A DNA stretch of 64,000 bases from Hydrogenophaga sp. (GCA_016790705.1 JAEUOT010000059.1:1-64000), one strand, 5' to 3'. Positions 19,979 to 28,690 are shown, numbered from the stretch's first letter. A program made the numbers and translations. The notes: a model not told the origin generated them from the letters alone.

Positions 19979-21388
19979 TCAGCCCTTCTTCTTCGCGGGC
20001 CGCTGCCAGTTGGCGATCACGGTCTGCCGCCCCCGCGCCACGCTCAGCGCGCCGGCCGGCGTGTCCTTGGTGATGGTCGAGCCACCACCGACCGTGCCCC
20101 CCGCGCCGATGGTGACCGGCGCGACCAGCACACAGTTGCTGCCGACGTGCACATCGGCCTCGATCACGGTGCGGTGTTTGTTGGCGCCGTCGTAATTGGC
20201 TGTGATGCTGCCGGCGCCATAGTTCACGCGCTCGCCCACGGTCGCGTCGCCCAGATAGGCCAGGTGGTTGGCCTTGGCGCCATCGGCGAGCGTCGAGTTC
20301 TTGACCTCAACGAAATTGCCGATGTGCACCTCGCGGCCGAGCTTCGCACCCGGGCGCAGGCGGGCAAACGGCCCGACCAGCGCGCCCGCGCCGACCGACA
20401 CGCCCGCCTTCTCGCCGTCGATGTGGGTGAACGGATGGATCACCACGCCCTCGCCGATCACCGCGTTGGCAATGACACAGTTGGCGCCGATGCGCGCACC
20501 GGCACCGATCTCCACCCGGCCTTCAAACACGCAGTTGACGTCGATCTCGACGTCCTGCCCGCAGACCAGCGTGCCCCGCACGTCCAGCCGCGCCGGGTCG
20601 GCCAGACGGACGCCCTGCTCCATCAAGCGGTCGGCCACCCGACGCTGGTAGGCCCGCTCCAGTTCGGCCAACTGCACGGGGCTGTTCACACCGGCCACCT
20701 GCAGCGCGTCGGCGATGCGGTGCGCGGCCACCTTCAGGCCGTCGGACACCGCGAACTTCACCACGTCGGTCAGGTAGTACTCGCCCTGGGCGTTGCGGTT
20801 GTCCAGCCGCGCCAGCCAGCCCCGCAGCAGGCGGGTGGGCACGGCCATGATGCCGCTGTAGATCTCGGTGATCGCACGCTGCGCCTCGCTGGCGTCCTTG
20901 TGTTCGACGATGGCCGCAACGGAGCCGTCGGCAGCGCGCACGATGCGGCCATAGCCGGTCGGGTCGGGCATGTCCAGGGTCAGCAGCGCCAGGTGGTGCC
21001 CGCCGCACAGATCGAGCAAGGCCTGCAGCGCTTCGGGACGGGTCAGCGGCACATCGCCCGACAGCACCAGAGTCACCCCGTCGTCCGCCAGCACCGGCAC
21101 CGCCTGCTGCACCGCATGACCGGTGCCCAACTGCGGCTCCTGCCGCACAAACTGCAACTCCAGCGCCGCACCGGAGTCCACCACCGGTGCGACCAGCCCG
21201 GCTTCCACCTGTTCTGCCCCATGGCCGGTGATCACCACCACCGATCGCGCCGATACCCGGGCAGCCGTGTCGATCACATGCTGCGCCAGTGCACGTCCGC
21301 CCAGACGGTGCAACACTTTGGGTTTGCTGCTCTTCATGCGCGTGCCCTTGCCGGCCGCCATCACCACCACATCCACAGGGAATGACAT
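19979..21388 (-). CDS. glmU: Bifunctional GlcNAc-1-P uridyltransferase / GlcN-1-P acetyltransferase
   Basis: A 469-residue enzyme for the last two steps to UDP-GlcNAc. The ATG at 21388 follows AGGAAAGG and gives MSFPVDVVVMAAGKGTRMKS, the pyrophosphorylase signature (G-x-G-T-R-M). The N-terminal half is the Rossmann-type uridyltransferase (HVIDTA, SGDVPLTRPE, the Asn/Asp sugar site near EYYLTDVV); the C-terminal half is a left-handed beta helix of hexapeptide repeats (IGANCVIANAVIGEGVVIHP) with the acetyl-CoA/catalytic His region NHLAYLGDATVG and NYDGANKHRT. It ends with KKKG. The start codon overlaps, by two bases, the start of the divergent lipoprotein gene. Confidence 0.97.
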   Translation of the reverse strand: MSFPVDVVVMAAGKGTRMKSSKPKVLHRLGGRALAQHVIDTAARVSARSVVVITGHGAEQVEAGLVAPVVDSGAALELQFVRQEPQLGTGHAVQQAVPVLADDGVTLVLSGDVPLTRPEALQALLDLCGGHHLALLTLDMPDPTGYGRIVRAADGSVAAIVEHKDASEAQRAITEIYSGIMAVPTRLLRGWLARLDNRNAQGEYYLTDVVKFAVSDGLKVAAHRIADALQVAGVNSPVQLAELERAYQRRVADRLMEQGVRLADPARLDVRGTLVCGQDVEIDVNCVFEGRVEIGAGARIGANCVIANAVIGEGVVIHPFTHIDGEKAGVSVGAGALVGPFARLRPGAKLGREVHIGNFVEVKNSTLADGAKANHLAYLGDATVGERVNYGAGSITANYDGANKHRTVIEADVHVGSNCVLVAPVTIGAGGTVGGGSTITKDTPAGALSVARGRQTVIANWQRPAKKKG

Positions 21389-22295
21389 GTCCACCTTTCC
21401 TGAGGCCACGACGGGCACTCTCTTGAATCGAACAATTATCGCCCGGGGTCTGGCCGTGATCCTGCTGGCACTGGCGCTCGCCGGATGCAGCATGCTGCGG
21501 CTGGCCTATGGTCAGGCCGACAGCCTGCTGTACTGGTGGATCGACGGCTATGCCGACCTCCAAGAGCCGCAGACGGCGCAACTGCGACGCGACATCGACG
21601 CCTATCTGGCCTGGCATCGGGACAGCGAGTTGCCCGGTTATGTCACCCGACTGCAGGCGTGGCAGCAAATGGCCCAGTCCGAGAGCACCCCCGAGATGGC
21701 CTGCCAGCAGTTCGACGTGCTGCGCGCCGCATATCTCCGGCTGATCGAACGGGGCCTCGAACCGATGGCCAAACTGGCGCTGTCGCTGTCACCGCAGCAA
21801 CTGCAGCACATGCAGCGCAAGTACGCCAGGAACAACCGCGAATTCGAGCAGGACTTCATCCGGGTCAGCGACGAAGAGCGGCTCGACCACCTGACGGACA
21901 AGGCGCTGGAACGTTATGAAACGCTGTACGGCCGGCTGAACCCGGCGCAGGTCAGGCTGCTGCGCGAACGCATCCGCGCCTCGGGTTTTGACGCCGCCCG
22001 GATCAACGCCGAGCGTCTGCGGCGACAAGGGGACCTGCTGCGCACGCTGCGTGACCTGCAGGCGGACCGGGGCACCACCACCGCCACCGCGGTGATCGCG
22101 CTGCGGCGCTGGCACGAGCGCGTGATGCAGTCGCCGATCCCCGGCTTCGCGGCCTACAGCGAGTCCCTGATCCGCAACGGCTGCGAGCAGTTCGCGGCCG
22201 TGCACAACAGCACGACGCCCGAACAGCGTGCGCACGCGGTGCACCTGCTCAAGGCGTACGAAAGCGACTTCCGCATCCTGCTGGCCCGCGACTGA
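21387..22295 (+). CDS. DUF6279 family lipoprotein
   Basis: A 302-residue predicted outer-membrane or periplasmic lipoprotein. The signal ends VILLALALAGC (Cys34 from this ATG). A TTG at 21423 would give a more typical 21-residue signal starting NRTIIARGL, so the start is uncertain. The mature protein begins MLRLAYGQADSLLYWWIDGY, which I recognise as the DUF6279 pattern, and is almost entirely helical with repeated Leu/Gln/Arg heptads (RLIERGLEPMAKLALSLSPQ). Function unknown. It is divergent from glmU, so both genes must share a promoter region inside one another. Confidence 0.8.
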   Translation: MSTFPEATTGTLLNRTIIARGLAVILLALALAGCSMLRLAYGQADSLLYWWIDGYADLQEPQTAQLRRDIDAYLAWHRDSELPGYVTRLQAWQQMAQSESTPEMACQQFDVLRAAYLRLIERGLEPMAKLALSLSPQQLQHMQRKYARNNREFEQDFIRVSDEERLDHLTDKALERYETLYGRLNPAQVRLLRERIRASGFDAARINAERLRRQGDLLRTLRDLQADRGTTTATAVIALRRWHERVMQSPIPGFAAYSESLIRNGCEQFAAVHNSTTPEQRAHAVHLLKAYESDFRILLARD

Positions 22296-22299
22296 GCGC

Positions 22300-23559
22300 T
22301 CAGACCAGCAACCAGACCACCGCCAGCGACGCCAGCGTGACCGGAATCCCGGTGCGCGCATGCAGGCGCCAGTCCAGCCGCACGCCCTCCTTGGCCGCCA
22401 GGTCCGAGACGATCAGGTTGGCGATGGAGCCGACCAGCAGCAGATTGCCGGCGAAGGTGCTCACCAGCGCCAACTGCGTCCCCGCGCGCACCGGATCGAG
22501 GCCCAGGTGAGGCAGGAGCAGCATCACCGCCGGCACGTTGGACACCAGGTTCGACAGCAGCGTCCCCGCCAGCAGCAGGCTTCCCGGATCGCTCACCCGG
22601 ATGTCGTGCGCGGCCAGCCAGGTCACCGCCTGGGCCGCCAGCCCGGTCTGCGCGAAGGCGTGGTTCACCACGAACAGGCCGACAAACAGCAGCAGCAACG
22701 GCCAGTCCACCAGCCCCATCACATCGGCCGAATGCAGGCGCCGACTCAGCAACAGGACGCCCGCCCCGACCAGCGCCGCCACATCACGGTCCCAGCCCGA
22801 GAACAGGAACACCGCCATCAGGACCAGCGCCACGGTCAGGCCCTTGAGCGTCTGCCATCTGTCGAATGCGGGGTCCCCGGACGGGGTCGTCTCCTCTGAA
22901 GGAGCCAGCGCAAGATCCCGCCGACCGCCCGCACCCGGTCCCGCGACCAGCCAGAGCCACAGCAGCAGCAGGCTGATCCCCACCGGCAACAGCGCGGCAC
23001 GCGCGTAGCCACCGAAGGGCAGTTGTAGCACCGAGCCGATCAGCATGTTCTGCGGGTTGCCGATCAGGGTGGCCGCCGAACCGATGTTGGCCGCGCAGCA
23101 CAGGCCCAGCAGGAACGGCACCGGATCGAAGCCCTTGCGCAGACACAGGCGCACCACCATCGGGGTCATGGCCAGGCAGATGATGTCGTTGGAGAACACC
23201 GCAGACAGCGCACCCGCCACCCCGATCAGCACCGCCAGCAGGCCGCCGCGCGACAGCGGCAGGACCCCGACCAGGCGCGTCACCTCGGCATAGAACCCCC
23301 CCATGCGCATCTGCGCCGAGATCACCATGAACGCAAACAGCAGCACGATGGTCGGCAAGTCCACCGCCCGCGCGGCGTCCTCCAGCGGCATGCCGGTCAA
23401 CGCGATCACGGCGATCGCCCCCAGCACCGCCACACCCGATCGGTCCAGCCGCAGCCTCGGCAGCCCGCCCAGGAACATGCCGAGGTAGACCACGGCGAAG
23501 ACCGCGACCACGCCCCAGCGGGCGGACAGGTCTGACATGGAAGACACGGTGCTGGACAT
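22300..23559 (-). CDS. SLC13/ArsB-NhaD superfamily anion transporter
   Basis: A 419-residue integral membrane protein with about eleven hydrophobic segments. The start at 23559 (MSSTVSSMSDLSARWG) is a choice; MSD at 23538 is possible and neither has a strong ribosome site. Family features are the repeated re-entrant loops: SAVFSNDIICLAMTPMVVRL with GNPQNMLIGSVL in the first half, and LLSNLVSNVPAVMLLLPHL with VGSIANLIV in the second half; the matching S-N-D / S-N-V-P motifs show the inverted-repeat architecture. Members carry dicarboxylates, arsenite or Na+/H+. The substrate is not evident, and no arsenic genes are adjacent. Confidence 0.88.
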   Translation of the reverse strand: MSSTVSSMSDLSARWGVVAVFAVVYLGMFLGGLPRLRLDRSGVAVLGAIAVIALTGMPLEDAARAVDLPTIVLLFAFMVISAQMRMGGFYAEVTRLVGVLPLSRGGLLAVLIGVAGALSAVFSNDIICLAMTPMVVRLCLRKGFDPVPFLLGLCCAANIGSAATLIGNPQNMLIGSVLQLPFGGYARAALLPVGISLLLLWLWLVAGPGAGGRRDLALAPSEETTPSGDPAFDRWQTLKGLTVALVLMAVFLFSGWDRDVAALVGAGVLLLSRRLHSADVMGLVDWPLLLLFVGLFVVNHAFAQTGLAAQAVTWLAAHDIRVSDPGSLLLAGTLLSNLVSNVPAVMLLLPHLGLDPVRAGTQLALVSTFAGNLLLVGSIANLIVSDLAAKEGVRLDWRLHARTGIPVTLASLAVVWLLV

Positions 23560-23658
23560 GACGCAATCGTTCAAAAGCGACGGATTGTCACCGCTTTGCC
23601 ATGCATCGCCACCGGCACAGCCGAGTACCATTGAACGACCCAGCCAGGAGACCCGCCC

Positions 23659-24057
23659 ATGTTCCCCAGACGCCTGTTCCTGCTCAAGGCCCTGTTGGCC
23701 ACCCTGCTCGTGACCGCGTTGACCGGCTGCCTGCCGGTGCCGATGTTCGATGTCACCCCGACCACGGCACGCGCCGGCACCGAGCTGAGCTTCGACGCCT
23801 CCGGTTCGGTGGTGTCCAACGTCCCGGAAGGCAACGTCGCGGTCGGCTGGTCCTGGAGCTTCGGCGATGGCGACACCGGCAAGGGACAAACCGTGACCCA
23901 CACCTATGACAAGGCGGGCACCTACACCGTCAAGCTCACGGTGACCGACAGCGCCGGCCGCTCCGCCTCGATCGAAGAGCCGCTGGTGGTCAAGGAAGCG
24001 CTGGCGACCACCACCACAGACACCACATCCTCCGACACCACCACGACCAGCGAGTAG
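23659..24057 (+). CDS. PKD-domain lipoprotein
   Basis: A 132-residue exported lipoprotein: signal MFPRRLFLLKALLATLLVTA ending in lipobox LTGC (Cys24), then one PKD domain with the hallmark WSFGDGDTGKG and HTYDKAGTYTVKLTVTD (about residues 75-105). The C-terminus is a Thr/Ser/Asp-rich tail (TTTTDTTSSDTTTT), perhaps unstructured. PKD domains mediate surface protein or polysaccharide contacts. It stands alone between a transporter and a metallo-hydrolase-like gene on opposite strands. Confidence 0.88.
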   Translation: MFPRRLFLLKALLATLLVTALTGCLPVPMFDVTPTTARAGTELSFDASGSVVSNVPEGNVAVGWSWSFGDGDTGKGQTVTHTYDKAGTYTVKLTVTDSAGRSASIEEPLVVKEALATTTTDTTSSDTTTTSE

Positions 24058-24063
24058 GCCCGC

Positions 24064-25053
24064 TCAGCCCTGCAGCGACTTCCACATCTCCATGTCGCGC
24101 TCGGCGGTCCAGATGCGCGGGTTCTTGATGCCCTTGGCCTCGTCGTAGGCGCGGCTGACGTCGAACGGCAGGCAGTGTTCGTAGATGAACACGTGGCCGA
24201 ACACCGGGTCCATGCTCTTGCGGGTGTGTGCCATGGCGGCCTTGAGGTCCATGCCGGCGGCGGCGGCTTCCTTGCCGGCCTGGAACAGCGTCGTGACCCA
24301 GCGCTGGGTGTAGTCCAGCGCCTTGTTGACGTCGGCGTTGCCCTTCATGGCTTCGCCGCGGCCGGGCACGATGAACTCGGCCTCGAGCGCACGCAGGGCT
24401 TCGAGCGTGGCGGGCCACTCCTCGAGCTGGGCATCACCGGTGTAGACGCCGGCCTCGTACTCGACCAGGTCGCCGCTGAACAGCACCTTCTCTTCCTCGA
24501 CCCAGGCGATGGTGTCGCCGCGCGTGTGGCCATGGCCCGGGCTCCAGATCTGCACCACCACGCCGCCCAGGTTGATCGACAGCTTGCCGGGCTTCTCGCC
24601 CTTGGTCGGGTCGCCGCCACCGATCACCATGCTCGGCCAGGTCAGGCCGGGGATGGAATCCGCGCCGCGGAACAGGCGCGGGAAACGCTCCATCTCGCTC
24701 TTCATGTCCTGTTCGCCACGCTCCTGGATCAGCTCCAGCGTGCCCTGGCTGGCGATGATCTCGGTCGCGCCTTCGGCGAAGTAGGCGCTGGCGCCGAGCA
24801 CGCGCACCGCGTGGTAGTGCGTCAGCAGCACGTACTTGATCGGCTTGCTGGAGACCTTGCGGATCTGCTTGATCAGGTCGCGCGCCATGGCCGGCGTGGC
24901 GGTGGCGTCGCTGACCATGATGAACTCGTCACCGATGATCACGCCCGAGTTCGGGTCGCCTTCGGCGGTGTAGGCCCAGCAGTGTTCGCTGAGCTGTTCG
25001 AAGGTGATCTTCTTGTCTTGCAGGTCGGCCTGGGAGGCGAAGGCTTTGCTCAT
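24064..25053 (-). CDS. Metallo-beta-lactamase-fold protein with degenerate zinc site
   Basis: A 329-residue protein with the MBL fold: GVIIGDEFIMVSDATATP, then LLTHYHAVRVLGASAYF, IWSPGHGHTRGDTIAW, VLFSGDLVEYEAG and FIVPGRGEAMKGN. The usual HxHxDH motif reads H79-Y-H81-A-V83-R84, so the Asp and third His are missing, and the late GxGH position is GRGE rather than GHG. The first-site ligands (two His, His of SPGHGHT, Asp of SGD) remain, so a mononuclear enzyme is conceivable. The C-terminal region from about residue 230 is helical, as in alkylsulfatase-like or quinoprotein-linked relatives. It is encoded just behind a TetR regulator with an inverted repeat between, so it is likely under that control. 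Confidence 0.85.
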   Translation of the reverse strand: MSKAFASQADLQDKKITFEQLSEHCWAYTAEGDPNSGVIIGDEFIMVSDATATPAMARDLIKQIRKVSSKPIKYVLLTHYHAVRVLGASAYFAEGATEIIASQGTLELIQERGEQDMKSEMERFPRLFRGADSIPGLTWPSMVIGGGDPTKGEKPGKLSINLGGVVVQIWSPGHGHTRGDTIAWVEEEKVLFSGDLVEYEAGVYTGDAQLEEWPATLEALRALEAEFIVPGRGEAMKGNADVNKALDYTQRWVTTLFQAGKEAAAAGMDLKAAMAHTRKSMDPVFGHVFIYEHCLPFDVSRAYDEAKGIKNPRIWTAERDMEMWKSLQG

Positions 25054-25081
25054 GGATGGGTCTCCTGTGGAATGCCGAGAT

Positions 25082-25115
25082 TTTACTTAAACGAAATCGA
25101 TTACGGATAAGTAAA
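25082..25115. promoter_or_regulatory. Inverted repeat in front of the MBL-fold gene
   Basis: TTTACTTA (25082-25089) and TAAGTAAA (25108-25115) form an 8-base inverted repeat with an 18-base centre containing ATCGAT. It lies 29 bases upstream of the MBL gene start on the minus strand and directly downstream of the TetR gene. The TTTACT arm could double as a -35 element. It is a good candidate binding site of the adjacent TetR protein. Confidence 0.45.
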
Positions 25116-25140
25116 CAAAAGACCCCGAAGCCTGACCGCC

Positions 25141-25740
25141 TCAGGTGGACAGGCCGCGCTCCAGGACCGCCACCACCTCGTCGGCGAACGCGGCATAGCT
25201 CATCGCACCGCCCGGGCGCAGCCAGGTGAAGGTCCAGTTGATCATGCCGAACAGCATCATGGTCAGCGCGGTCTGGTTGGCCGGCGTCACGCGCTCGGGA
25301 TAGGCGCGCTTGAGGAAACGGGTGAACGCCGCCACCACATCGCGCTGGCGGTTGAGGATCAGCTCGCGCTGCACCTCGCCCAGGAACTTGGTGTCGGACA
25401 CCAGCGCCACGTGGCGCGTCGCCGAGGTTTCGTACTCGGAGAGGAACGCCCGCACCAGCTCGTTGAGCGCGTCGCGCTCGGACAGGTTCTTGCGCTGCGC
25501 CCGCGCTTCGGCCTCCCCGATCAGCGCCAGCAGTCGCTGCGTGTAGCGGTCCAGCAGGTCGAACAGGATCGCTTCCTTGCTCTCGTAGTAGTGGTAGAGC
25601 CGCGCCTTGCTGGTGCCGCAGGCGGTGGCGATGTCGTTCATGCTCGCCGCCGGAAAACTCTGGCGGGCGAAACACTGCGCCGAGACATCGAGGATTTCCT
25701 CGCGCCGGAGGTCATGGGAAGCGGACTTGGGACGGGCCAT
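25141..25740 (-). CDS. TetR-family transcriptional regulator
   Basis: A 199-residue regulator: MARPKSASHDLRREEILDVS, then the helix-turn-helix FPAASMNDIATACGTSKARL with YHYYESKEAILFDLL, typical of TetR. The C-terminal helical ligand domain (TMMLFGMINWTFTWLRPGG) resembles regulators of fatty-acid or aromatic acyl-CoA metabolism, a weak clue. It is upstream of and co-oriented with the MBL-fold gene, with an inverted repeat in the 87-base gap. It is divergent from the TfoX-like gene across 43 bases. Confidence 0.92.
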   Translation of the reverse strand: MARPKSASHDLRREEILDVSAQCFARQSFPAASMNDIATACGTSKARLYHYYESKEAILFDLLDRYTQRLLALIGEAEARAQRKNLSERDALNELVRAFLSEYETSATRHVALVSDTKFLGEVQRELILNRQRDVVAAFTRFLKRAYPERVTPANQTALTMMLFGMINWTFTWLRPGGAMSYAAFADEVVAVLERGLST

Positions 25741-25783
25741 GAAAACATTGTCCCATCCCCGCAGCGCTGGCTACCATCGGGCC

Positions 25784-26161
25784 ATGGCGACCAAACCCAT
25801 CTCCGATCCGCTGGTGCTGCACGCCTGCGAGCTGCTGTCCTGTCTCGGCCCCGTGCAGGCCAAGCGCATGTTCGGCGGCTACGGCCTGTCGGTGGACGGG
25901 ATGAACATCGCCATCATTGCGTACGACACCCTGTTTCTCAAGTCCAACGAGCAGACCCTGCCGACCTGGCTGGCGGCCGGCGCGCGGGCATTCGAGTACG
26001 AAGCCAAGGGTGAGCGGCGCCAGACGCACTACCACACGCCGCCGGACGAGGCGCTCGAATCCCCGGCGCTGATGGCGCCCTGGGCGCGACTGGCGCTGGA
26101 GGCTGCGGTGGCGGCACGCCAGCCCAGTCCGCGCCGCCGACCCGCCTCAGGAACGCAGTGA
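25784..26161 (+). CDS. TfoX/Sxy N-terminal domain protein
   Basis: A 125-residue protein with the TfoX N-terminal pattern: AKRMFGGYGLSVDGMNIAII, then DTLFLKSNEQT and FEYEAKGERRQTHYHTPPDE. Only the N-terminal domain is present; the C-terminal helix-hairpin-helix domain of Sxy competence regulators is absent, as in many short beta-proteobacterial members. In gamma-proteobacteria Sxy works with CRP on competence genes; whether this short form does so is unknown. The start at 25784 is set by homology. The last 15 bases overlap the convergent DUF2917 gene. Confidence 0.85.
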   Translation: MATKPISDPLVLHACELLSCLGPVQAKRMFGGYGLSVDGMNIAIIAYDTLFLKSNEQTLPTWLAAGARAFEYEAKGERRQTHYHTPPDEALESPALMAPWARLALEAAVAARQPSPRRRPASGTQ

Positions 26162-26623
26162 CTCCAGTGGTGTGAGCACCCGTCCGCGGCCCGCGACCAG
26201 AAACTCCGCGTAGCCGAGCAAGCCGCGCATCACCCGCGCGAGTGCGAGACCGGCCTGCACGAGTGCCGCGGCCGACTCACGCGCCGGCGCCAGGACCTCC
26301 CGTCCGAACCGCCCCGCGCCCGCCGGCGACGCGTCGGACCAGTCGAAACAGACCGGCGGCGCATCCGCCGACAGGTCCAGCGACTCCATCACCAGGCGCG
26401 CGCCGGACGGCACCAGCAGGGCGTCACCCGGTTGCAGGAACCGGTCTCCCGATCCCTCCGGAGAGGCCACACCGGGCACACCCAGCGTCACCCACACGCG
26501 ACCACGCCGGATGCGCAGCACCGCCGCATCCCGGGGGCGCAGGCTCATCGCGCAACCGGGATGCAGACGCCAGGCACCGGCGCGGGACCAACGGTCGGAA
26601 ACGGGAATTCGGGCGGCGGACAT
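26147..26623 (-). CDS. DUF2917 domain-containing protein
   Basis: A 158-residue protein with a good ribosome site (AAGGAG) before ATG 26623. The DUF2917 core is WRLHPGCAMSLRPRDAAVLR, IRRGRVWVTLGVPG and FLQPGDALLVPSGARLVMES, a small cupin-like beta domain without obvious metal ligands. The C-terminal 45 residues form an Ala-rich helix. It is divergent from a LysR regulator with a LysR-type box between, a context I associate with Burkholderiales genomes. The function is not known. Confidence 0.85.
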   Translation of the reverse strand: MSAARIPVSDRWSRAGAWRLHPGCAMSLRPRDAAVLRIRRGRVWVTLGVPGVASPEGSGDRFLQPGDALLVPSGARLVMESLDLSADAPPVCFDWSDASPAGAGRFGREVLAPARESAAALVQAGLALARVMRGLLGYAEFLVAGRGRVLTPLESLRS

Positions 26624-26701
26624 GGACCTCTCCTTGTGCATCAAACTGGCCGTCATCTTGCGGCTGCCTTGCCTCACAGTCCAATGAAATGGGGCTAAGC
26701 T

Positions 26702-26724
26702 ATTGATTCGATGAACGCATCAAT
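26702..26724. promoter_or_regulatory. LysR-type box (T-N11-A)
   Basis: ATTGAT (26702-26707) and ATCAAT (26719-26724) are perfect inverted half-sites with exactly 11 bases between T26707 and A26719, the classic LysR recognition pattern. It lies in the 128-base gap between the divergent DUF2917 and LysR genes, 27 bases before the LysR start, so it probably controls both directions. Confidence 0.65.
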
Positions 26725-26751
26725 GGCCCGCTCCTGAAAGACCCGAACACC

Positions 26752-27768
26752 ATGGCCCTGACCCCCAGCCACCCCCGCACCCGCCCGATTTCGGCCGGCC
26801 ACCTGCGCGCCTTCGAGGCCGTCGCGCGCCTGCTCAACTTCCGTGCGGCCGCCGAAGAGCTGTCCCTCACGCAAAGCGCCGTCAGCCGCCAGATCCAGGC
26901 GCTGGAGGACGAGGTCGGCTCGGCGCTGTTCCTGCGCCATACGCGGGCCGTCGAACTCACCAGTGCGGGCTCGATCCTGCTGCGCGCCACCGGCGCCGCA
27001 CTCGACCGGATTGATGCGGCCGTGCGCCTGATCCGGCAGAGCGCGGGACGGCGCAGCGTCGCCATCACGACCTGGGCCTCGTTCGCCTCGATGTGGCTGA
27101 TTCCGCGCCTGGAAGCCTTCCAGCGCGAGCATCCGGACATCGACATCCGCATCGACGCCACCGACGCCGCCGTGGACCTCTCGACGGCCGATGTCGACCT
27201 GGCGATCCGCTACGCCTCGCCGGAGACCATTGCCGCCGGAGCGGTCCGTCTCTTCGGCGAGCAGCTCACGCCGGTGGCCAGCCCCTGGCTGCTGCGCGAA
27301 CACCGCATCGCCAAGGTCGACGACCTGGCCAAGGTCACCCTGGTCGAGGCCGGCGACGCCCACCGCACCCGGCACCTGGAGTACCTGACCTGGCAGCGCT
27401 GGCTCGACCACTTCGCCCCCGCGCCCGCCGGCGGTCCGCGGGCGCGCGCCAAGGCCCGCCTGTCGCCGCAGCGCTGGCTGTACTTCAACTACGCCAGCCA
27501 GATCGTGCAGGCCGCACTCACCGGCCAGGGCGTGGCGCTGGCGCGGCTGCCGCTGGTGGCCGAGAGCCTGGCCAACGGCGACCTGGTCGAGCCGCTGCCG
27601 CAGATGCGGCTGGACTCGCCCCTGGTCTACTGGCTGGTGCTGGCGCCGCGCACCCACCTGCGCCCCGAGGTCAAGGCCTTCTGCGACTGGCTGCTGCGCG
27701 AGGCCGAGCGCACCCGCCAGGCCATCGGCGATGTCCCCGACCCGGACACCGTCGACAACATCGACTGA
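26752..27768 (+). CDS. LysR-family regulator (GcvA-like)
   Basis: A 338-residue LysR protein. The N-terminal helix-turn-helix is AFEAVARLLNFRAAAEELSL followed by TQSAVSRQIQALEDEVGSAL; the C-terminal co-inducer domain starts after about residue 95 (VAITTWASFASMWLIPRLEA) and includes DIDIRIDATDAAVDL, typical of the GcvA subgroup. The C-terminus is about 20-25 residues longer than usual (AERTRQAIGDVPDPDTVDN). The downstream DMT transporter starts 5 bases after its stop, and the divergent DUF2917 gene is across a LysR box, so these are the likely targets. Confidence 0.93.
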   Translation: MALTPSHPRTRPISAGHLRAFEAVARLLNFRAAAEELSLTQSAVSRQIQALEDEVGSALFLRHTRAVELTSAGSILLRATGAALDRIDAAVRLIRQSAGRRSVAITTWASFASMWLIPRLEAFQREHPDIDIRIDATDAAVDLSTADVDLAIRYASPETIAAGAVRLFGEQLTPVASPWLLREHRIAKVDDLAKVTLVEAGDAHRTRHLEYLTWQRWLDHFAPAPAGGPRARAKARLSPQRWLYFNYASQIVQAALTGQGVALARLPLVAESLANGDLVEPLPQMRLDSPLVYWLVLAPRTHLRPEVKAFCDWLLREAERTRQAIGDVPDPDTVDNID

Positions 27769-27772
27769 ACGC

Positions 27773-28690
27773 ATGACCCACGCAGCCCAACACGCCCGAG
27801 GCAACCTGCGCAGCATCGTCAACATGATGCTGGCGGTGATGTTCTTCTCGCTCATGGACGCCGTGCTCAAGACGCTGTCGGCGCACTATCCGCCGCTGCA
27901 GATGGCCTGCCTGCGCGGGCTCACCGCGCTGCCGCTGGTGCTGGCCTGGATCCAGTGGCGCCGCGGCTGGGGGCGGCTCAAGCACCTGCGGTGGTCGCTG
28001 CACATCCTGCGCGGTTGCCTGGGCATCACCATGCTCTCGCTGTTCACGCGCGGCGTGAGCGAGCTGCCGCTGTCGGCGACCTACACCATCTTCTTCATCG
28101 CACCACTGCTGATCACCGCGCTGTCGGTGCCCGTCCTCAAGGAACGTGTGCCCCGGGCGCACTGGTGGGCCATCGGGGTCGGTTTCATCGGCGTGCTGGT
28201 GGCGATCCGGCCCAGCGGCGGCGACCTGCAGGCCGGCTTCGCCACCACCGGCGGACTGGCAGTGATGACCGCCGCCTTCTGCTACGCGGTCGCGGCGGTC
28301 GCCGGGCGCCTGCTCAGCCGCACCGACAGCACCGAGTCGCTGATCCTGACCATGATGCTGTTCATGACCGTCGGCGGCGGGCTCATGGCCTGGTCGAACT
28401 GGAAGCCGGTCTCGCTGGACCACGCCGGGCTGCTGCTGGCGCTGGCGGTCACCGGTTTCCTGGGTCAGCTCACCATCAACGAGGCCTTCCGCAGCGGCCA
28501 GGCCAGCGCGGTCGCGCCGTTCGAATACACCGCCCTCGCGTGGGGTGTGGGGCTGGACTGGCTGATCTGGCACACCCTGCCGGCGTCTCACACCTGGCTG
28601 GGTGCGGCGATCATCATCGGCAGCGGTCTCTACCTCGTGCGCCGGGAAAAGCGCATCAGCGAGGTTCACGCCTCAGCGGAACACCCCTAG
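27773..28690 (+). CDS. DMT-superfamily (EamA) transporter
   Basis: A 305-residue membrane protein with ten hydrophobic segments arranged as two EamA repeats (MLAVMFFSLMDAVLKTLSAH first, AVMTAAFCYAVAAVAGRLLS sixth). The pattern LKERVPRAHWWAIGVGFIGV at the end of the first repeat is typical. The family exports amino acids, nucleosides or related metabolites; the substrate is unknown. The start at 27773 (MTHAAQHARGNLR) lies 5 bases after the LysR stop, so the two are co-transcribed. Its stop overlaps the convergent folate gene by 4 bases. Confidence 0.9.
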   Translation: MTHAAQHARGNLRSIVNMMLAVMFFSLMDAVLKTLSAHYPPLQMACLRGLTALPLVLAWIQWRRGWGRLKHLRWSLHILRGCLGITMLSLFTRGVSELPLSATYTIFFIAPLLITALSVPVLKERVPRAHWWAIGVGFIGVLVAIRPSGGDLQAGFATTGGLAVMTAAFCYAVAAVAGRLLSRTDSTESLILTMMLFMTVGGGLMAWSNWKPVSLDHAGLLLALAVTGFLGQLTINEAFRSGQASAVAPFEYTALAWGVGLDWLIWHTLPASHTWLGAAIIIGSGLYLVRREKRISEVHASAEHP

